Shown here: positions 12,788-27,612 of the stretch, one piece after another
Layout: the number at the start of each line of letters is the position of its first letter
How positions within the stretch are numbered: the first letter of the stretch is position 1
Assembly: GCA_014706295.1 (NCBI GenBank)
Contig: JACSVZ010000001.1
Span: 38,302,318-38,366,317, forward strand
Length of the DNA: 64,000 nucleotides
Reading direction: 5' to 3'
Source of the DNA: Lycocorax pyrrhopterus obiensis
Taxonomy: Eukaryota; Chordata; Aves; Passeriformes; Paradisaeidae
Position numbers and translations under genes: made by a program
Notes under the pieces: generated by a model
The model's database searches: none
Told to the model about the DNA's origin: nothing
What the model saw: the letters and a program-made list of their open reading frames with translations, nothing else

Positions 12788-15700
12788 ACAAAATAGCAGT
12801 GTGGAGCAGTGCTCCTAATTACTGCTTACTCAAGGTTTTCCCACTCCCCTTCTGGGATGTCTTCAAAGCCCTTCTCACCTCCTAGCTCACAGCTGAGTGA
12901 AACCTTTCCAGGCATTATGGAGCCATGCATGCCCCTGATGGAGCTTGTGGTGCCATTTGTGCAAGGAAGCTCTCCTGTCAATGGAGTGTTCAGATGCTTC
13001 TGTGTTCAGATACTTCAGTGCTCACAGCCTGTGCCAAAATCTAGTTCCTTTTAGACACATGTAAGCTGCTAAATCTAGGAAACTTCTCTGTGCAAAGAGA
13101 TGTTTGGAGAAGAAACTACTTCTGAGTGTTAGCTTTCAGACAGCTTTTTGGGGTACATAGTTTCCTGACTCCTGCAACATGCTTCCCACCTTTGTTGCTG
13201 CATTTCTGAGAGATACCTCTAGGCTATCACCCGAAGTCAGTGTGGAAACACTGCAGAAAACTGAACCAGATTTATTGGTTATGCCCCTTCTGCCATTGAG
13301 ATGTCCCAGATCAGTTGGTGAAGTAGAAGGGACCACAGGAGATGTTGTAAATCCTAGGCTCAGTTACTTGTTTGTAAGGCCAAGACTCTTGTCACCAGTG
13401 GAGCAAACACGAAAAGTCTCTATTGGAAACTATCCATGTAAAGGAAACTTTCAGTGCTGAAGAGACCTTAAGGAAGTTGGTTTATGTCAGTCCTGTTAGT
13501 CTCTGCCAGGGAACTGGATTTCTTGTATTTAGTTTTACTTTACTTCACTCCTCAAATAAAATTGTCTTATAGTCAAGTTTCTTCTCCTTTCAATCTCAGA
13601 CTGCAAGAATCACCAATCAGACACAAATGAAGCTTTGTCTCCTCTATCAGAGCACTGTAACATCTTATTTTATACTTCAGCTCTCATCTTTCCTTGAAAG
13701 CTCATTCACATTGGCTTTTGTTTTTGTTGAACATCCTCAATCTCTCCCTTCTACAAGTCTGAGCTCGGAGCACTTGGAGCATTTATCATCATGTGAGATT
13801 GCACTGGAGTGATGTGAGGTGTTACCACTGAATAATTTTTCATTCTCAGTAATCCATCATATGAAGTCAGACAGTGCAAGCACCACAGGTTTTGTGTGGC
13901 AGCAATAAAGTTCTGCAGTGGCAGAAAAATAAGCTAAGAAGATTGTATAGTAAATCTTGTAATTCTTTATTCATCCTTAGCCTTGAATATAAATACTAGA
14001 TGGACCCCTCTCTCCATACTGAGCTAGTGAAGAGAGAGAGGTGACTTTTTGCGGATGAAATGGAAGATGCGGGTGACTAAACTCTTCTATTGCTTTTTCC
14101 TGTCAATACTATTCCAGACAGAATACAAATTCAACAGGCCAGATTTTTTGGTCAGTGAGACGTGGTAGTAGATGCATGGAAGTGCAATGAATTTGTGGGG
14201 GAAAACAACTGATCAGCTCAAGCTATTTCATGTGGAGTGGAAGTCCACTAGAACAGATAAGTGCTAAAATGGATGGGTGTCTTCTGTCCTGTGTGACTCT
14301 CTCCTGGGAACTAAAAGTACAATTAGGACAAAAAGTGCTGTTCCTAGGAAGGTAGAATAGTCATTCAGTGTTCAAGTGAGCAGGAGAAAAATGTGTTTTG
14401 TAAAGATTGTTTCATTCTCTGCAGTTCTTGTGGTGCAGAATCACGCATTAATATTTGCCCTGTCATTCAAGTCTAAGACAAATATTTTAATCAAGATATT
14501 ATTCTCAGTGAAGTTTAAACATAGAACCAAGGAAGTTTAAAAACCATCTCATAGCATGAATGATTTGATATTAAAAATAAATCTTACTTGTAGAAATAAA
14601 AGCTATATGAAAAATACAATTTGAAGCAAACAAATTTGAAGCAAACACATAAACTGTCTTGTACAAGTGCCAGAATTACCAGTATCCTTCAGACTTAAAA
14701 GGATAAATTGCTCTCCACAGCAGCACAACCTGAAAATACCATGGCTCCTATCCACTAGGCAATGACCCAGGGAATCATTATTGGACTGGAGGGCTGGGTT
14801 TATAGGAAGACATGTTTCTTAATGCACTCTAAGAAAATCACCAAGCAGAGAGATTAGTATAGGAGGAAACACAGTAGGTGGCTGGCCCAACAGTGTTTTG
14901 CTTCCTTCCATAGTCAATGGACAGAGGAAGAGGGTCCTGCCAGGCCAGCTGAGAACAGGAACCTGCCATCATGTATTCCGCGTTGTCCACACCTCCACTA
15001 CCTTAAGCTAGAGCTACATGAAAAACTTCCAAAAGGGGGAGAAACACAAAGAAATGAACAAAGTAAGAAAATGGATGGAGAACAACAGAGAGGGAGTACA
15101 AGCCAGAAGGGCACTTGGATGAGGAGAAGATCCCCAGTTACTCAGCAACTTGTTTTTGCTTCTCTCAATAGGAGAGAGCAGAGTTAATGCTTTATCTTGC
15201 AACAGATAAAGACCCAGTCGAGGATCTCACGTTAACTGTAGTTTAGAGCAGAATTGAATGAGTGTTTCAAGCTGAATAATTGTCAGATGAAAATGTTCAG
15301 TGAGAGAGACTAGAGACTGTGAACTTGGAAAAAAACAAAAGAAGAAAAAACGACATGAAGTTTGGCTGGTGGAGATGTAAAGAAAAGGATGGATTTTGAA
15401 GCATGTTGAAAAAGTAAAGTTGACCATAAGAAGCCTGAGATAGGTCAGAGACCTGCACAGCTGGAAATTTGAATTACTGGAAATACATCTGAAATGTCAA
15501 TGACAATTACATGAAAGAGGGACAGGAAGAAAGAAAATTCAATTTCAGTAGTCTTAAGCTAAGGAAGTACAGGCCTAAACAATATTCCCATGTTTCCATC
15601 GAGAGAGTCACAGAGCATGACAAACGGCGTACCTAATGCAGGCTTTTATCTTGCACCTAAAATTTAGGCAGAGAGGGCCTCCTCCTGAAGGCTTTTAAAA

Positions 15701-18183
15701 GTACACTCTTCACTCCATTAGATATACAGCAGACATACAATTTACAAGAACCGATGAGCTAGGAGCAAAAACATGAGTAAAAAATCTGGTTTCTGAGTTA
15801 CTCAGTCTAGATCTGCTCACCTCGCCCCTCTCCCCTTCCCCCCAGTATTTGGGCAGAGGAGTAGGCATAGGTCTATGAGGCAAAATTCCACAAAAGAAGG
15901 AGAATTAAAAATACATGCCAGCAATATGCTGACTGAGGAATGGAAAGATTGCAGAGCAGACAGGATATGACATTGAGGTGTGGTGAAACAGGGAGAAGCT
16001 GATGAAAAGAGTCAGTGACAAGAGCAGAAGAGATACTTTTGTACCTCAGTTACTCAGTGCCTTCAAAAACAAGTCAAAATTGGACTACAGGAGAGCTTAG
16101 CAGAGGATTCCAAGTTTTTTTGTGCCCTGGATATATCAGTTAAGCAAGGAATGGTTGTAACTTTGTAATTCAACTGTTAAAGACAGGTTTGAGTCACATA
16201 AACTCAGATTCAGTTCTAAATTTCCCGTGCCCACTTTGAAGGGTATTTCCATTTGGATTTTATTCAGCACCATTATTACTTTTAATGGAACTCCAGTGCA
16301 TATTGAGATCTGGAGTTATTCCTAATTTTTAATGGCATTTTGATTCAAATTTAATGCTTATTAAAGAAGGGAATGTATAGGATTTATTTGAATTGGAACT
16401 TATTTTGTCAATGTAAGCCATAGCACAGTAAAATTAGATCAGCTCGTATATGCATTCATCAATAATATGAAGATAAATGAAAGCTGATCATATAGATCAG
16501 AGAGTAAAATTTGGCTGCAGTTCTGTAGACAAAGCTACCCCTCTGCAAAGCATCAAAGGAAACTTCTCTAAGAACTGGTCTCCAAAGAAAACAAATTTTT
16601 TTGCTCCACAAAAAAACCTGTTAGAAGTCTAATGCACCAGAGATGGTTCCTGCAGAAGTGCAGTTTGGTTAAAAACTGTTGAGAAAGTCAGTCAACCATG
16701 TTTTCACGGCAGTTTTCACTATTCACTACTGTTGTGGTGAACTGCAAAGTACCAGTGTATAATCACATTCTGCTCTGACGTAAAAATGGGATTTTTAATT
16801 TAAAATAGTAGTTCTCACATTGCCTTCTCACCAGCAGCATATTTTAAGCAGTACTGCATACCATGGTGCTCCATCTGATCTGTAATACTAAAATTCAAAG
16901 CACAAGAAAAGATTGATTCACATGCCTCAACTATGAAGTACACATGCTCTTATTGATTATTTTACTCTAAAATGTTGACCTCCATAGGCACATTGTCATA
17001 AGAAATTAGGTGTGATAGCTTTGAAATAGTATTTTACCAGTGGAAGCCTTTTTAGATTCAACCTGAAGAAAATACATGAGATGAACACACCTTTCAAAAA
17101 ACCTCCAGTCTATCCCATTTGTGTTCACTTAAAATCAGTGGGAAGTAGCTAAATGACACATCAATTTTTAATCAAAAATATTTTAGCTAAACATATTTCT
17201 TTGGGAAGCTACAACAAAATGAATTATACAGTTCTTTCACTGTACAATTCAAAAGAGAATACTTAATAACACCATGCAGCACGAATTGTGCTTGCATAGT
17301 GATTTTCACAGGGTGTCTTAAGGAAAATTACACATAAAGAGTAAAAACCTACAAATTTAGATCATTGAGTGGAAGCCAAGGAGAACAAATAAAATTTGGG
17401 GCTGGGTTTATAATCAGAAATTGAATCAACAGAACAAACCTCAGTAGACAACATGCTCCAGATGTGAGAAATATTACCCCAGCAAATCTCTATCTTCCAA
17501 CATATGTTATCGTACCATTAAAAGAGCTGAAAAAAGTAGCACCATTATTACCATAGTGACATTCTGCCACATATGTGAACAAAAGGCAGTGGGTTGTGCT
17601 AGGTTAAAATAGCACAAAAGATGAAAAGTAATATAGCGCTTTTCATAACAGACATACTGGCTGTAAAATGGAATGATGAGCAAGAAGATACTGAACTGCA
17701 GTAATCTATGCTGGACAACATGTGTGTTGAGGTCCTTGTAACAGACCAAAAATTGATTAGTAACAGTAATCCTGAAAGAAGTAAAGTTTCTGGACCTGTT
17801 GGTGTTTATGTATCAGATGGTAATGCAAAACTGAGTTTTGATCTCAGAAAGCCTCTGAGACAGTGACTTCCCAAGTGGATCCATGTTTTTCTAGCTGATT
17901 TACACACTGGTGTCATATAAATTTGACATTTTCACTGACCAATAACTAAGCAGTCTGTCATAAGTAATAGAGTTGTCACCCAGAAAATTCTGAATGCTCC
18001 CAATGCTCGGTAATTTGAATGAAAGTCTTTAATCAAAACTTTTAAGCCTTTGAACACAATTGGGAAGGTGTGCATCAGAAGCCAAATGTGGTATGACAAA
18101 CACCTCTAACAATATTTCAATCACATTGTGACTATGACAAAATATTCTCTCTTCCTTTGCCAGCAACCTGTAGCTGAGCTTTT

Positions 18184-18531
18184 CTAAGCTGGCACTTTCT
18201 TCACTGCCTCCTGCACAAGGTTCAGATACATGACCAGATTGCTGCAGGGTACAACGTTAGTAGTACGTGTCTGCTGAGAAGCAAGAGGCACCAGTGCATC
18301 CATTCCTAGACCATGGCAACTTGCAGGAAGCCACTTGCTGCTATCCTTCCTCACAGTGGGCTGCACTGAATGGTATTGCATCACACTTGTCTTGAGCTGG
18401 GGCACGTTTGTCAGCTCAGCCATCCGGCTCTTACGGTGGCTGTGTGTGGCTTGGACACTGACACTTCTACACTTGCTCCTAGTCCGAGCTGATGTTTGTG
18501 TCAGCTTCCCAGTTGATGTCACAAAGCACTC
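18184..18531 (-). other. Unrecognised open stretch, possible retrocopy remnant
   Basis: A 348-bp open stretch on the minus strand starts just after an in-frame TGA and ends at a stop at 18184. Its base composition is more even than the AT-rich surroundings. The first ATG in frame gives roughly 79 residues (beginning MAELTNVPQLK, ending VQEAVKKVPA). I recognise no family. An ATTAAA on the same strand lies about 150 bp past the stop, but there is no poly(A) tract to prove retroposition. It could be chance, a decayed processed pseudogene or an isolated exon. I favour chance or pseudogene. Confidence 0.15.
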
Positions 18532-21500
18532 AGGACTTCAGTCGTATTTGAAGCCTTCTCTTGCCTAGTCAGAAAAATCACAGATATTAAAGTTGAGGAA
18601 ACTTATCAGCAAACTAGGTTGTTACTCTCCAAATCCCAAGAGTTGCTATTAGGGGAAAAATACCCCCACCAAACCCACAAAACTCAAAAAACATCTATGG
18701 GTGGAAAAAGAAAAGAGCAAAAAACTTCTTTTCCTTTGAGGCTGAATGAGACTGGTAAGCTGAAGGGACAGGAGTTATGTAGTGTTTTATCATTAATTTG
18801 GAGTGCCATGCTTTTGCCTCCTTAAATGGGTAATTCTATTTGCCACTCTAGGTCTGATATATTTTCCTCTGGAATAGTGGCTTGCACAAAATAGTGGAAT
18901 ATCAATATTTAAAGGAGAACAATTGAAGTTCTACTGAATCTGTGGTTACTTTTTGTCGTGGTTAAACAGAATGATGACATATAATGGCAGTTGGTTTACT
19001 AAAAGGGAAAAGAACACATAAGATAGCATATTAAAATTTACATCAAAATGTCAATAAATCAGAGAAGGAAAGTGAGACTTTGTGGCTTTATCAGAAGAAA
19101 ACCAAAAGTAATCTACTAATTTTGCACGCAGTAATACACAAGTATATATTAATTTAAACACAAAATGCTGCTGTCTTGGGAGGTATGTCTTGTTTCAGAT
19201 AAAACCAATCTGCCTTGCTGTCTCCAATGTGTGATAATGCACAGGTAATGTGTGGTTCCTTAGGGAATACAGAATGTGAGTTCATCCATCTCCCCAGGGC
19301 TGACACTTCAGCAGATGATGAAATGTACATTACTTAATCAACAATAACTTTTGCGGTCTTTAAATGGGTGAACATCGGAAGGCTTACCATAGCTATGCCC
19401 ACATCCAACCATGGATGAATCAAGCAACAAGTCAATAAAATCAACTACAGAGGTTTTGTTCATTTTTTTTCTACTTCAAACATGAATTTTTTTTTGGTGA
19501 AATTAGGAACAAGAACTGCAGGTTTCCTTATTGATGTGTTTTATTACTTTGACAATTCACCTACAGCTATATAAACAAACATAATATTATGAAATGTTGT
19601 TGACTAATAACAGCCAATTTACTGCACAGTTAACCTGTCAAAGTCATTCTTTTACTATGGTATTTTTTTAATTAAATAATTAGAAAAATTGATCACAAAA
19701 AGAATAATAGTACAGCATAGTACTGATAATTAGCACTTTGTGAGAAACAAAGCATTTAAGGTGTTTGTTTCTTGTGAAGCATCTTTCCTGATTTACTTGT
19801 GGAGCTATAAAGAACAGTAATGATGCTTCAGAAATCTATTTCATTCTTTCATTGAAGGATGAGGATTTAATTTTTAGAGGAGAGTACTGAGAGATGAAAG
19901 GCCTGGATATTTGGGGAAATTTCTTCATATCTCAAAGTCCTGACACCACCCATTTCCTCAGTAATCTTTGGAAAGTGCCAACTACATGAAATTTAACACT
20001 GACAAAAATACTGTTCTTAAAAAATATTCCTTATGTCTGATACTTACATAGTTGATTCACCATTAGCTGGGGATTAAAAAAACCTGAATGGCTTTCTGCT
20101 GCATGAATTTTCTTCCAAACTTCCTCTTTTTCCTCACACATTTAACAAATGTTACAGTAGCAGGATATATCAGTTCATTGACAGAGGGCTTAATTGTGCC
20201 TTCATTATAAATAGCAAGAGAAACTTCTGGAAAAGTTGGGCCAGCAGTATCTTAGTATAACTTTGCAGTTTCTGTATTAAGGCACATAAGTTACATGAGC
20301 TTAAACACTCAATTAAATGTTATCAGTATTATTAATGTTAAAACCGAAACGTGAGTCAATTTCATCTCCATTTCTTTCCAGATGGGACCCTTAATCCTGA
20401 GATTCCTCCCAAAACAAGAAGAATGTCAGGTCTTAATTAACTCACAGGAATGTTACAAGTCTCCAGTATTTTGTAAAAGGCTTTGAAAATATCAGAAGTT
20501 TAATGCTAAATTAATGCAGTCCTTGTTGCAATAATTATTAACTGTTTACAGTTGTAATCAGGTTGCTAAATGCCCTGCTCATTGCAAAGAGGCCGGAAAA
20601 AGTTCAATTTGTTGCATAATCAGCTATCTGCTCTTCAGTACACAAGCTAAATATAGTAGAAGATGTCAGCTACTAAATATGTAAGACTTGACGAAACAGC
20701 TCCTCTCTAACCTCAATTCTTCCAAACGAGTGCTATCAAATTCTGCAGAATTTTAGCTGTATTTAAATATCAGTATGGGAATAAACAAGCTCAATCCTGG
20801 TGTAATTTAGATGAAACCCGTCTTTACGTGAAGCGGGAATGACCAGAGCAATGCTGTCTTCCTTGAGGTTACAGGCGCACAGCTGCCCGTGTTTCTGTTG
20901 CAGCTTCCAGCTTTCCCAAGTGTTATGGTTGGATGAGGTCCTTGACACTTGTATCTGTCCTAGATGTCTATTTTAGAATAGATGAATTGGTACTGCCAGG
21001 ATTGCTGTGGACAGTGGCAATGCCGGGATCTCTGGGGACAACTGAGCAACTGAGAAAACTTGGGTCAGAATCATCCCACATAAGCTTGGAGGAGCTTTGA
21101 AGAAGAGTCACAGTCTGGAACTATTTACAGCAGCAGGAGATACAAAATACGATGAGAAGAGAAGGACAAGCTGTGGCTTCCTGCTGAACAATAAATAGTT
21201 TTGCTTTTCCAAAACCAAAGGTGGGAGAAGCAGAAAGAGAACACTCCATCTGGCTTGAAGCAGTTGGAAGAGCTGACAGGAAAGAAGGACTTTCTGTTAT
21301 TTATCAGACTCTTACTGAAAAATGCAAATGAAGCGTTTCTCCAGCAGTGACAAAAGCCAACAGCTTCTTAAGAATCCATGTGTTGCATGTTAAGGAGGGG
21401 AGAGGTGATATTCCCTCAGACCAATAAGAGCTTTTGTTTTGAATTAGCTTTATACAAAGTGAGAAAAATGAGAAAATTTTAGCCTTGCCCACAGAGTTGG

Positions 21501-24500
21501 CAGATGTGAATGGACTATTAACCTTTTGTTTATTTGTTTGCACAGGTTTGGATTTTGGTACTATGAATTCAGATTCAGCATAGTATCCTCATTATTCTTG
21601 GAGAATGACATTAAAGTGTCAGATGACACCTGCAAATGAAGGTGAAGATTTTTGGAATTGCTTATGTTTCTTTGCCCTTCATCTGATAGTGAGAAGGGTA
21701 ATAGTGAATGACTCTAGTTGGGATGGGATTAATTTTGCCTAAATTCAGACACTTAACATCTAGATTTGTGCAGAAGCGTCACTACTCAGGTAGTGGTAAA
21801 AGGTCTCAATCGCATTTCCTCCTGGATTTAGTTCAAGACTTAAATGTTATCTGCATGTACCAAGACACCAGAAACTAAGAGTAGGCTGTTTCTAGACCTT
21901 AAAGGCAATAATAAAATGAACTGCAACTTCAGGTAAAACTTAACTCCAAAGAAAGCAAACCATGCCAAGAAAGGCAGGTATGATTAACTGCAGTAACAGT
22001 GATCTAATGGACAATTATCAGACTCAAATAAAGAAAATTATTAGGAAAGTGCAGTGCTCATACTAACCATCTTAAGATTTTTATATAGGGTTGTATCCAA
22101 TAGGAGATGCATAAAAGAAATTGTAGGCATAGCTGACAGTCCCTCCTACAGTTCAATTTTCCTGACACATTCCTTTAGAAGACTGTTTCCAGTTACTCAA
22201 AATGTTGCCAAAGATTAACCAAAGTTCTGGACTAATCTTTTTCCTAGGCTGTGAATTTGGAGTTTTTTTACAAGATTTTATGTAAGAATGACCCTAGGGA
22301 CAAGCTCTTTGTCTTTCTGCTATTAAAAGTATATTTGTGAAGAGTTTATTAGTGCTCCCACACTACAAAAAAGAACCTTCAAGTTCATTGACAGAGTGTG
22401 TTTTCTCGCCTATTATGATCTATAAAAATTTAAACTATTTAGAAAATTACCAAACATGCTTAGTTTGGTAGTAAGGCAATAGAATTGTATCATTGCAGTG
22501 GCTGAAGATGTTACCTGTACAATGCACTGGATAGATGGATCTGCAGGGTTCCCTGCATGCCACAAAATGAGTGTTGTGGCTTCACTTTAGAAACAGATGC
22601 TGGATTCAGAACCAAAATTCAGCTGACCAAATGTGCAACTGTACTCACTGCTCAATGGAGACACATCAGCCATTTGCCAGGAGCTTCTGGTAGCAGGTAT
22701 TGTTCGTACTAGTCCTAGATAGCCCTAGATACTAGCACTGGTCTACTGAAGTGCAAGTATAAATAATGAAGAAAAGAAGAAGAGAAAAAAGAAGAAAAAT
22801 TTGAGGATTTGACTAACAGCTTCAATGTCTAAATAAAATGGTTAGGAGATTGATTTTTGTTCCAGACACATGAATTTTACAAAACTGAAAAGTAAGCAAA
22901 CACTATTAAGTTTATCACAGGTTTCAGCTACTCATCGTGAGATGCTTCTTGGAAAGTCCAAATTCTATGTGCTTTCATCAGAGGGACCATTCACACGCTG
23001 AAATCAGACTGTGCCACTCTGCAATAAATTCTTCTGACACCTGTATAGTCCTGAGCCATGAACTGCACTTGAGAGTGACTGAGCTTTGGCTGCCTGATAA
23101 CCTCTGCACAATGTAAAAAATGAGACAAGTAGAAATTTTATGGAGCTACTTATAAGCTTATCTCCTCCAGAAAGCCTCACTTTCTAAGTCGGTCAGTGGC
23201 AGAAGTCAGTCCAAACCTGACAGTGACACTATTCTTGTAGAATAGTGTGTACTAATGCATCTGGAAGCAAAGAGAAAGTAATGTCAAACTCCAGTATGTG
23301 CTAGCAGAAAGAAATCCAAACAAGAAAAGAAGCTGCTAGTAGTTTTCTTTTCACTTGAAGTTCTATTTATTTTGCTAGATCATTGAGCTACAACTAGAAA
23401 ATCAGAGTAAGCTCTTGTCTCTCCTCCAAGGCAAAGAGTAATCCTGAACATGCCTCAAAAGCTGACAGTTTGAAGAAAAGCCAACCCACATCTCACTGAG
23501 CAGTGTTGAAAACCCACAGGTCTATCACTGTAGGAAAGTGCTTTGTCCCTTTCCTCACATTAGCTGACACCTGACCGTTGTTTTGTACTGTGGTACTCCA
23601 CACGGAGCTGTATGTTACTCTTCCATGCCTGCTATATCTTCCTTTCTCTCTCACTAGACTGGTCTAATAAACTCCTTGCTAACATTTCCTTCTCTATGTT
23701 GCTTAGACTTGGCACTTTGTCTGCAGTTCTCATTTTTTCCAGTCCTTTGACTTTCCTCTCTTGCTGCACTGCTTCTGTTTTTTGTGCTGAGTGTCAGTCC
23801 CAGCCCTAGTTCAACTTCATCTCACCTCCCCATCAAGTTTGTTTCTGGACCTTATCTCTATTTCCTGCATGGTACATTTTTTCTAATCACAATCATATTT
23901 TCTTCTCTATCATTTTCTCTACCCGAGCTCTTCTTTTGCAGCAGTCTTTTCAAATTTGGGATAAAAAATAATACCCCTAATACTCTTTCTCCTGTCTGTT
24001 TCTTTCACCTAATTTAAATTGAGATAACTGTTCAAAATTTTGAAGACAGCAGGTTCCTACAAGTGTTGCATAGAAGGTGGGGAAGCAACCAATCCATGTG
24101 CAGAAAAGAGAGTTTGTTTCTTCATTATCCAAGTGCCAGATTAGCTAAATTCTCATATAGATCTGCTGACTATTTTTAAGGAAATTTTAACTCCTGCTGT
24201 TGTATTTAAAAACCAAATAAGCCTGAGAAACTAAAAAGGCTTCAGTAGAAATGTAGAACAAGCAAATGTAAATGTCTGTAGCCATCTTGTGTTGTTTCAC
24301 TGTGCTGAAGTTTTAGGAGGAAGGAAGACATAAATTCAATATATATCATAAATTGATAAAACAATAAGCAAGTATAAATACATAATAATTACCTATACAT
24401 TAGTTCTATACCTAAATGTACAAAATTTTAAATATTTTAGTTGTAGCCATGCAGTCCTATCTGTTAAATCTCCTAATTCAAGGGAGGAGAAGAATTTTTT

Positions 24501-26243
24501 AAACTTTTTTTCATGGCTGTTTCACACTAAAGTAATTTGTCCCACTTTATGCTTGCACAGTGCCTCATGCAACAGAATTCTGTCCTGCCTGGACACTAAA
24601 ATAAGAAATAAAATTATTATGCATCCATAACTCCACAAAGAATAAAAATGGAGAGCAGTAATTTACAGTACTGCATTTATAATTTCCTCCTGTTTTACAT
24701 CACTACTGGAAGTGAAAAAGGTGAGGTTGAAACAGGAACTCTGATCCTCAAAGAACAGCACTGCCATTCTTCATTCAAAAGCTTTATCAGAGACAGAAAA
24801 GGAGCAATTGAGTAAGACAGTTTTCATCACATGCTGCTTCACCAAACAGGCTTTTGACATAGTCATATTTTGTGTTCCCCAAAATAGCACTTCAGCATGC
24901 TTCAGTTTATGAACTTGTTTTTTTTAACTCCTTTGAATTTAATTAGGCTATTCATCAGTTTGGTAAATGCAAAGAACCTTTTAAAAGGGAAACAGTGATT
25001 GATTTTTAAAGTGCTATAATCACTTCATCTAGCTATAAAAAAATACTTTGCAATATATTTCAAAGTATATTAATATTCACTTTTTAAAATACATCTTCTG
25101 TCCTTATTTTAATATATAACCAAAAGCTACCATACTATCACTAGGTGAAATTCTTTGCCCAGCAAAGCTCCTGTATAAAGCTCCCGTTAGCATCCATCCT
25201 TCATGTGAACCTTGCTGACACAGGAGGACATTTTGGGAGTCAAATAAAGTTTGTCCTACACAGAGTCTGGATCTGGGTCCGAATGGACTCACGTGCAAAC
25301 TGAAGGTGTATGGCTATACCAGGACATCACCCACTAGCATAAACTACCATTTTCTGCACCCAAATAACAGTTTGAGAGGGGTCTCAAGCATGTGTGTGAC
25401 TGCAGTGAGCAAGGTTGAAAAACCGCAGAAAAAGGGAAGCCCAGAACCGGCTAATTTGCCAGCAACCCTAATTGCAATTCAAGTCTCCATTTTGCAGAGT
25501 CTTGCACCAAATTGCCTCAGAAAAATACTTTAAATACTGCAGTATTTGTAACTTAGTCAGTCAGTCCCAGGGAGGGAATTCACCCCTGGAATATGTGTAT
25601 TCTAAATGTTTTCAGCCATAGATGGTGTCACAGCTGTCCCTGCCACAGAAACAGAGGTCATTGCCTCAAAGAGCAAGAGTTACTCTTCAGACGATCAGTG
25701 TGACAGTTTGCAACTTTTACGTTCTTGGCAAGGCCCAAAACCAACAGCTCTATCATCAGAACCATTGCCTGTGTGACAAGGCTGACTGACCTCCAGGTGT
25801 ATTGTCACCACCACAAATCTGACTGCTGAGGCCTCTGAAGAATACAAGGAGTACAGTTCTGCTGTGTGAAATACCTGTAACTCTGCCTGGGGCTGGCCAG
25901 CTCTGGCAGGACAACTAATACCTGCACTGTCTCTAAGTCTGCTCCTCTGCAATCAGCAAATGCTGCCATGTAATGAAAGGAAAGGCAGTGGGACACCTTC
26001 AGCCTCCCGTTTCCATACAGCACACGCTTCACAGCACTTCCACATCCCTGCTTCTTACCAACCTGAGTCGTTTACTTCTCTGTCTCTCACTTCAGCTGTC
26101 TGTCCTCCTCATTTATCCCTCTGCACAGGATCAGCTCTTTGCCATCTATCAGTAGAGTGTCATCCCGCACTTTCCCTAAGTATTTTTCTCTTGCTTTGTC
26201 ATTAATAATATTTCTTCTCCATGTGTCCCTTCATATTACTTTG

Positions 26244-26299
26244 CCTTACCTTACCTTACCTTACCTTACCTTACCTTTACCTTGCTTTACCTTCCCTTT
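26244..26299. repeat. (CCTTA)n pentanucleotide array
   Basis: About six perfect CCTTA units (26244-26275) followed by degraded pyrimidine-rich units up to about 26299. Confidence 0.9.
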
Positions 26300-27575
26300 G
26301 TTCCGTCTTGGCTGGAGCAACATACAGGCAGACTTGGTCCCATTCCAGCCCCAGCCCATAGCCCACTGAAATCCTGCATGAGCCATGAGGAGAGTGTAGC
26401 GATGTGGTGCACATCGGCAATCTGCCATACCTTTAGCAAACGAGAATATATTCTACTCAGCCCATGGATATTAAAGATTACAAAATGTGTGTGGGAGTGT
26501 AATTGCCATTCCTCTCATTTTACTGTTGGGTTTAAAGCATGTTAAATTGACCACTGTAGAAGTATTTCAATTATGCCATTAACAGCAAAGAGAGAGCCAG
26601 TCATGAGTCACACCAGTAAATTTTAGGGAAGACAAACAGACTCATACTGTGTGCACACAGACCTCTTCTATTGTTGTAATACTTGGTAATCCTGAAGTGC
26701 CTGACTCAATGTTGCACGTAGAGAGCTCAGGAGCCTTCTAGTGCTCAGGGATGCTCTCACAGCAACTTTGTCCACAGGTCAGAGAAAGGAGCCTGGGAGG
26801 ACCAGAGTACAAGGCAAGTGCTCTTCTCATATGGGGAGGAGGAGGAGAGGGTGGCACCAGCCTACGTACAGTGTTTTGCAAGAGCATCAGTGGATGCATG
26901 GATTCTGGCCCTGAGAAATGAAGCAGGCTTATAAAGCAGAGAACTGTAGCCCAAACATTTTTCTTTCAGGAGAAAACAGTGTGCAAATGGGCATGTAACT
27001 GCAGCTTTTACTGAGCTTTACACTCCTCTGTCACATAAAATATCTGCAAAAGAACTGTTCTTTTGTTTTGGGAGGGAGTTTCAACTCCTTTCAATGAAGA
27101 GCACTGAACAGCAAGTGAACTCTCTTCACTCTACTACATTTTATCTGACAGATTTAAATAATTTATATAATAGCTACAAAAAATCCCAGAAAGCAAAAGC
27201 ATTTTAAAATTTGCTTCCATTTGTGTACTTCAGGCTTCAGTGAAACAGCTTAAAAATACAGGCCCATTCAAGCCGAAAGAGGACAATTTTGGGGGTTCTT
27301 GCACAAAATACTTTTATTCTCAGAGTAGTCTGTTCTGAGTGATCCTTTGCTTCTTCAATTTTGTTGCTACAAATAGCAAACTCTCCTGCCTCCAAGCTGC
27401 ATCACCTTGAGAGAAAGAATGCTGCTTACAGGATTCAGAACACTACACATACCATCAAAATATTACAATGCATTTCAAGTCTGTAGACAACACCATGGAA
27501 ATATGCCCCAAGAATGCCAGAGGTAATGAAAGGCTGATGAATAGAACATGAGATGGAGGAGCCCTGCTCCATCAA

Positions 27576-27612
27576 TTTCTTTTTTTTTTTTTTAATTTTT
27601 TTTATTTTCCTT
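27576..27612. repeat. Poly(T)/T-rich tract
   Basis: A run of about 14 T, then AA and a second T run. A few tens of bases on lies another T/C-rich stretch. No adjacent retroposon body is recognised. Confidence 0.8.

Noticed and set aside
12120..12890. Possible LTR or exon in the moderately GC-rich stretch near 12.1-12.9 kb
   Set aside because: No terminal signature, promoter order, splice pair or recognisable peptide. Only a short hairpin stands out.
18954..18972. TGTCGTGGTTAAACA resembling an inverted end of the ERVL LTR
   Set aside because: Only about a dozen bases match, and nothing LTR-like follows in either direction.
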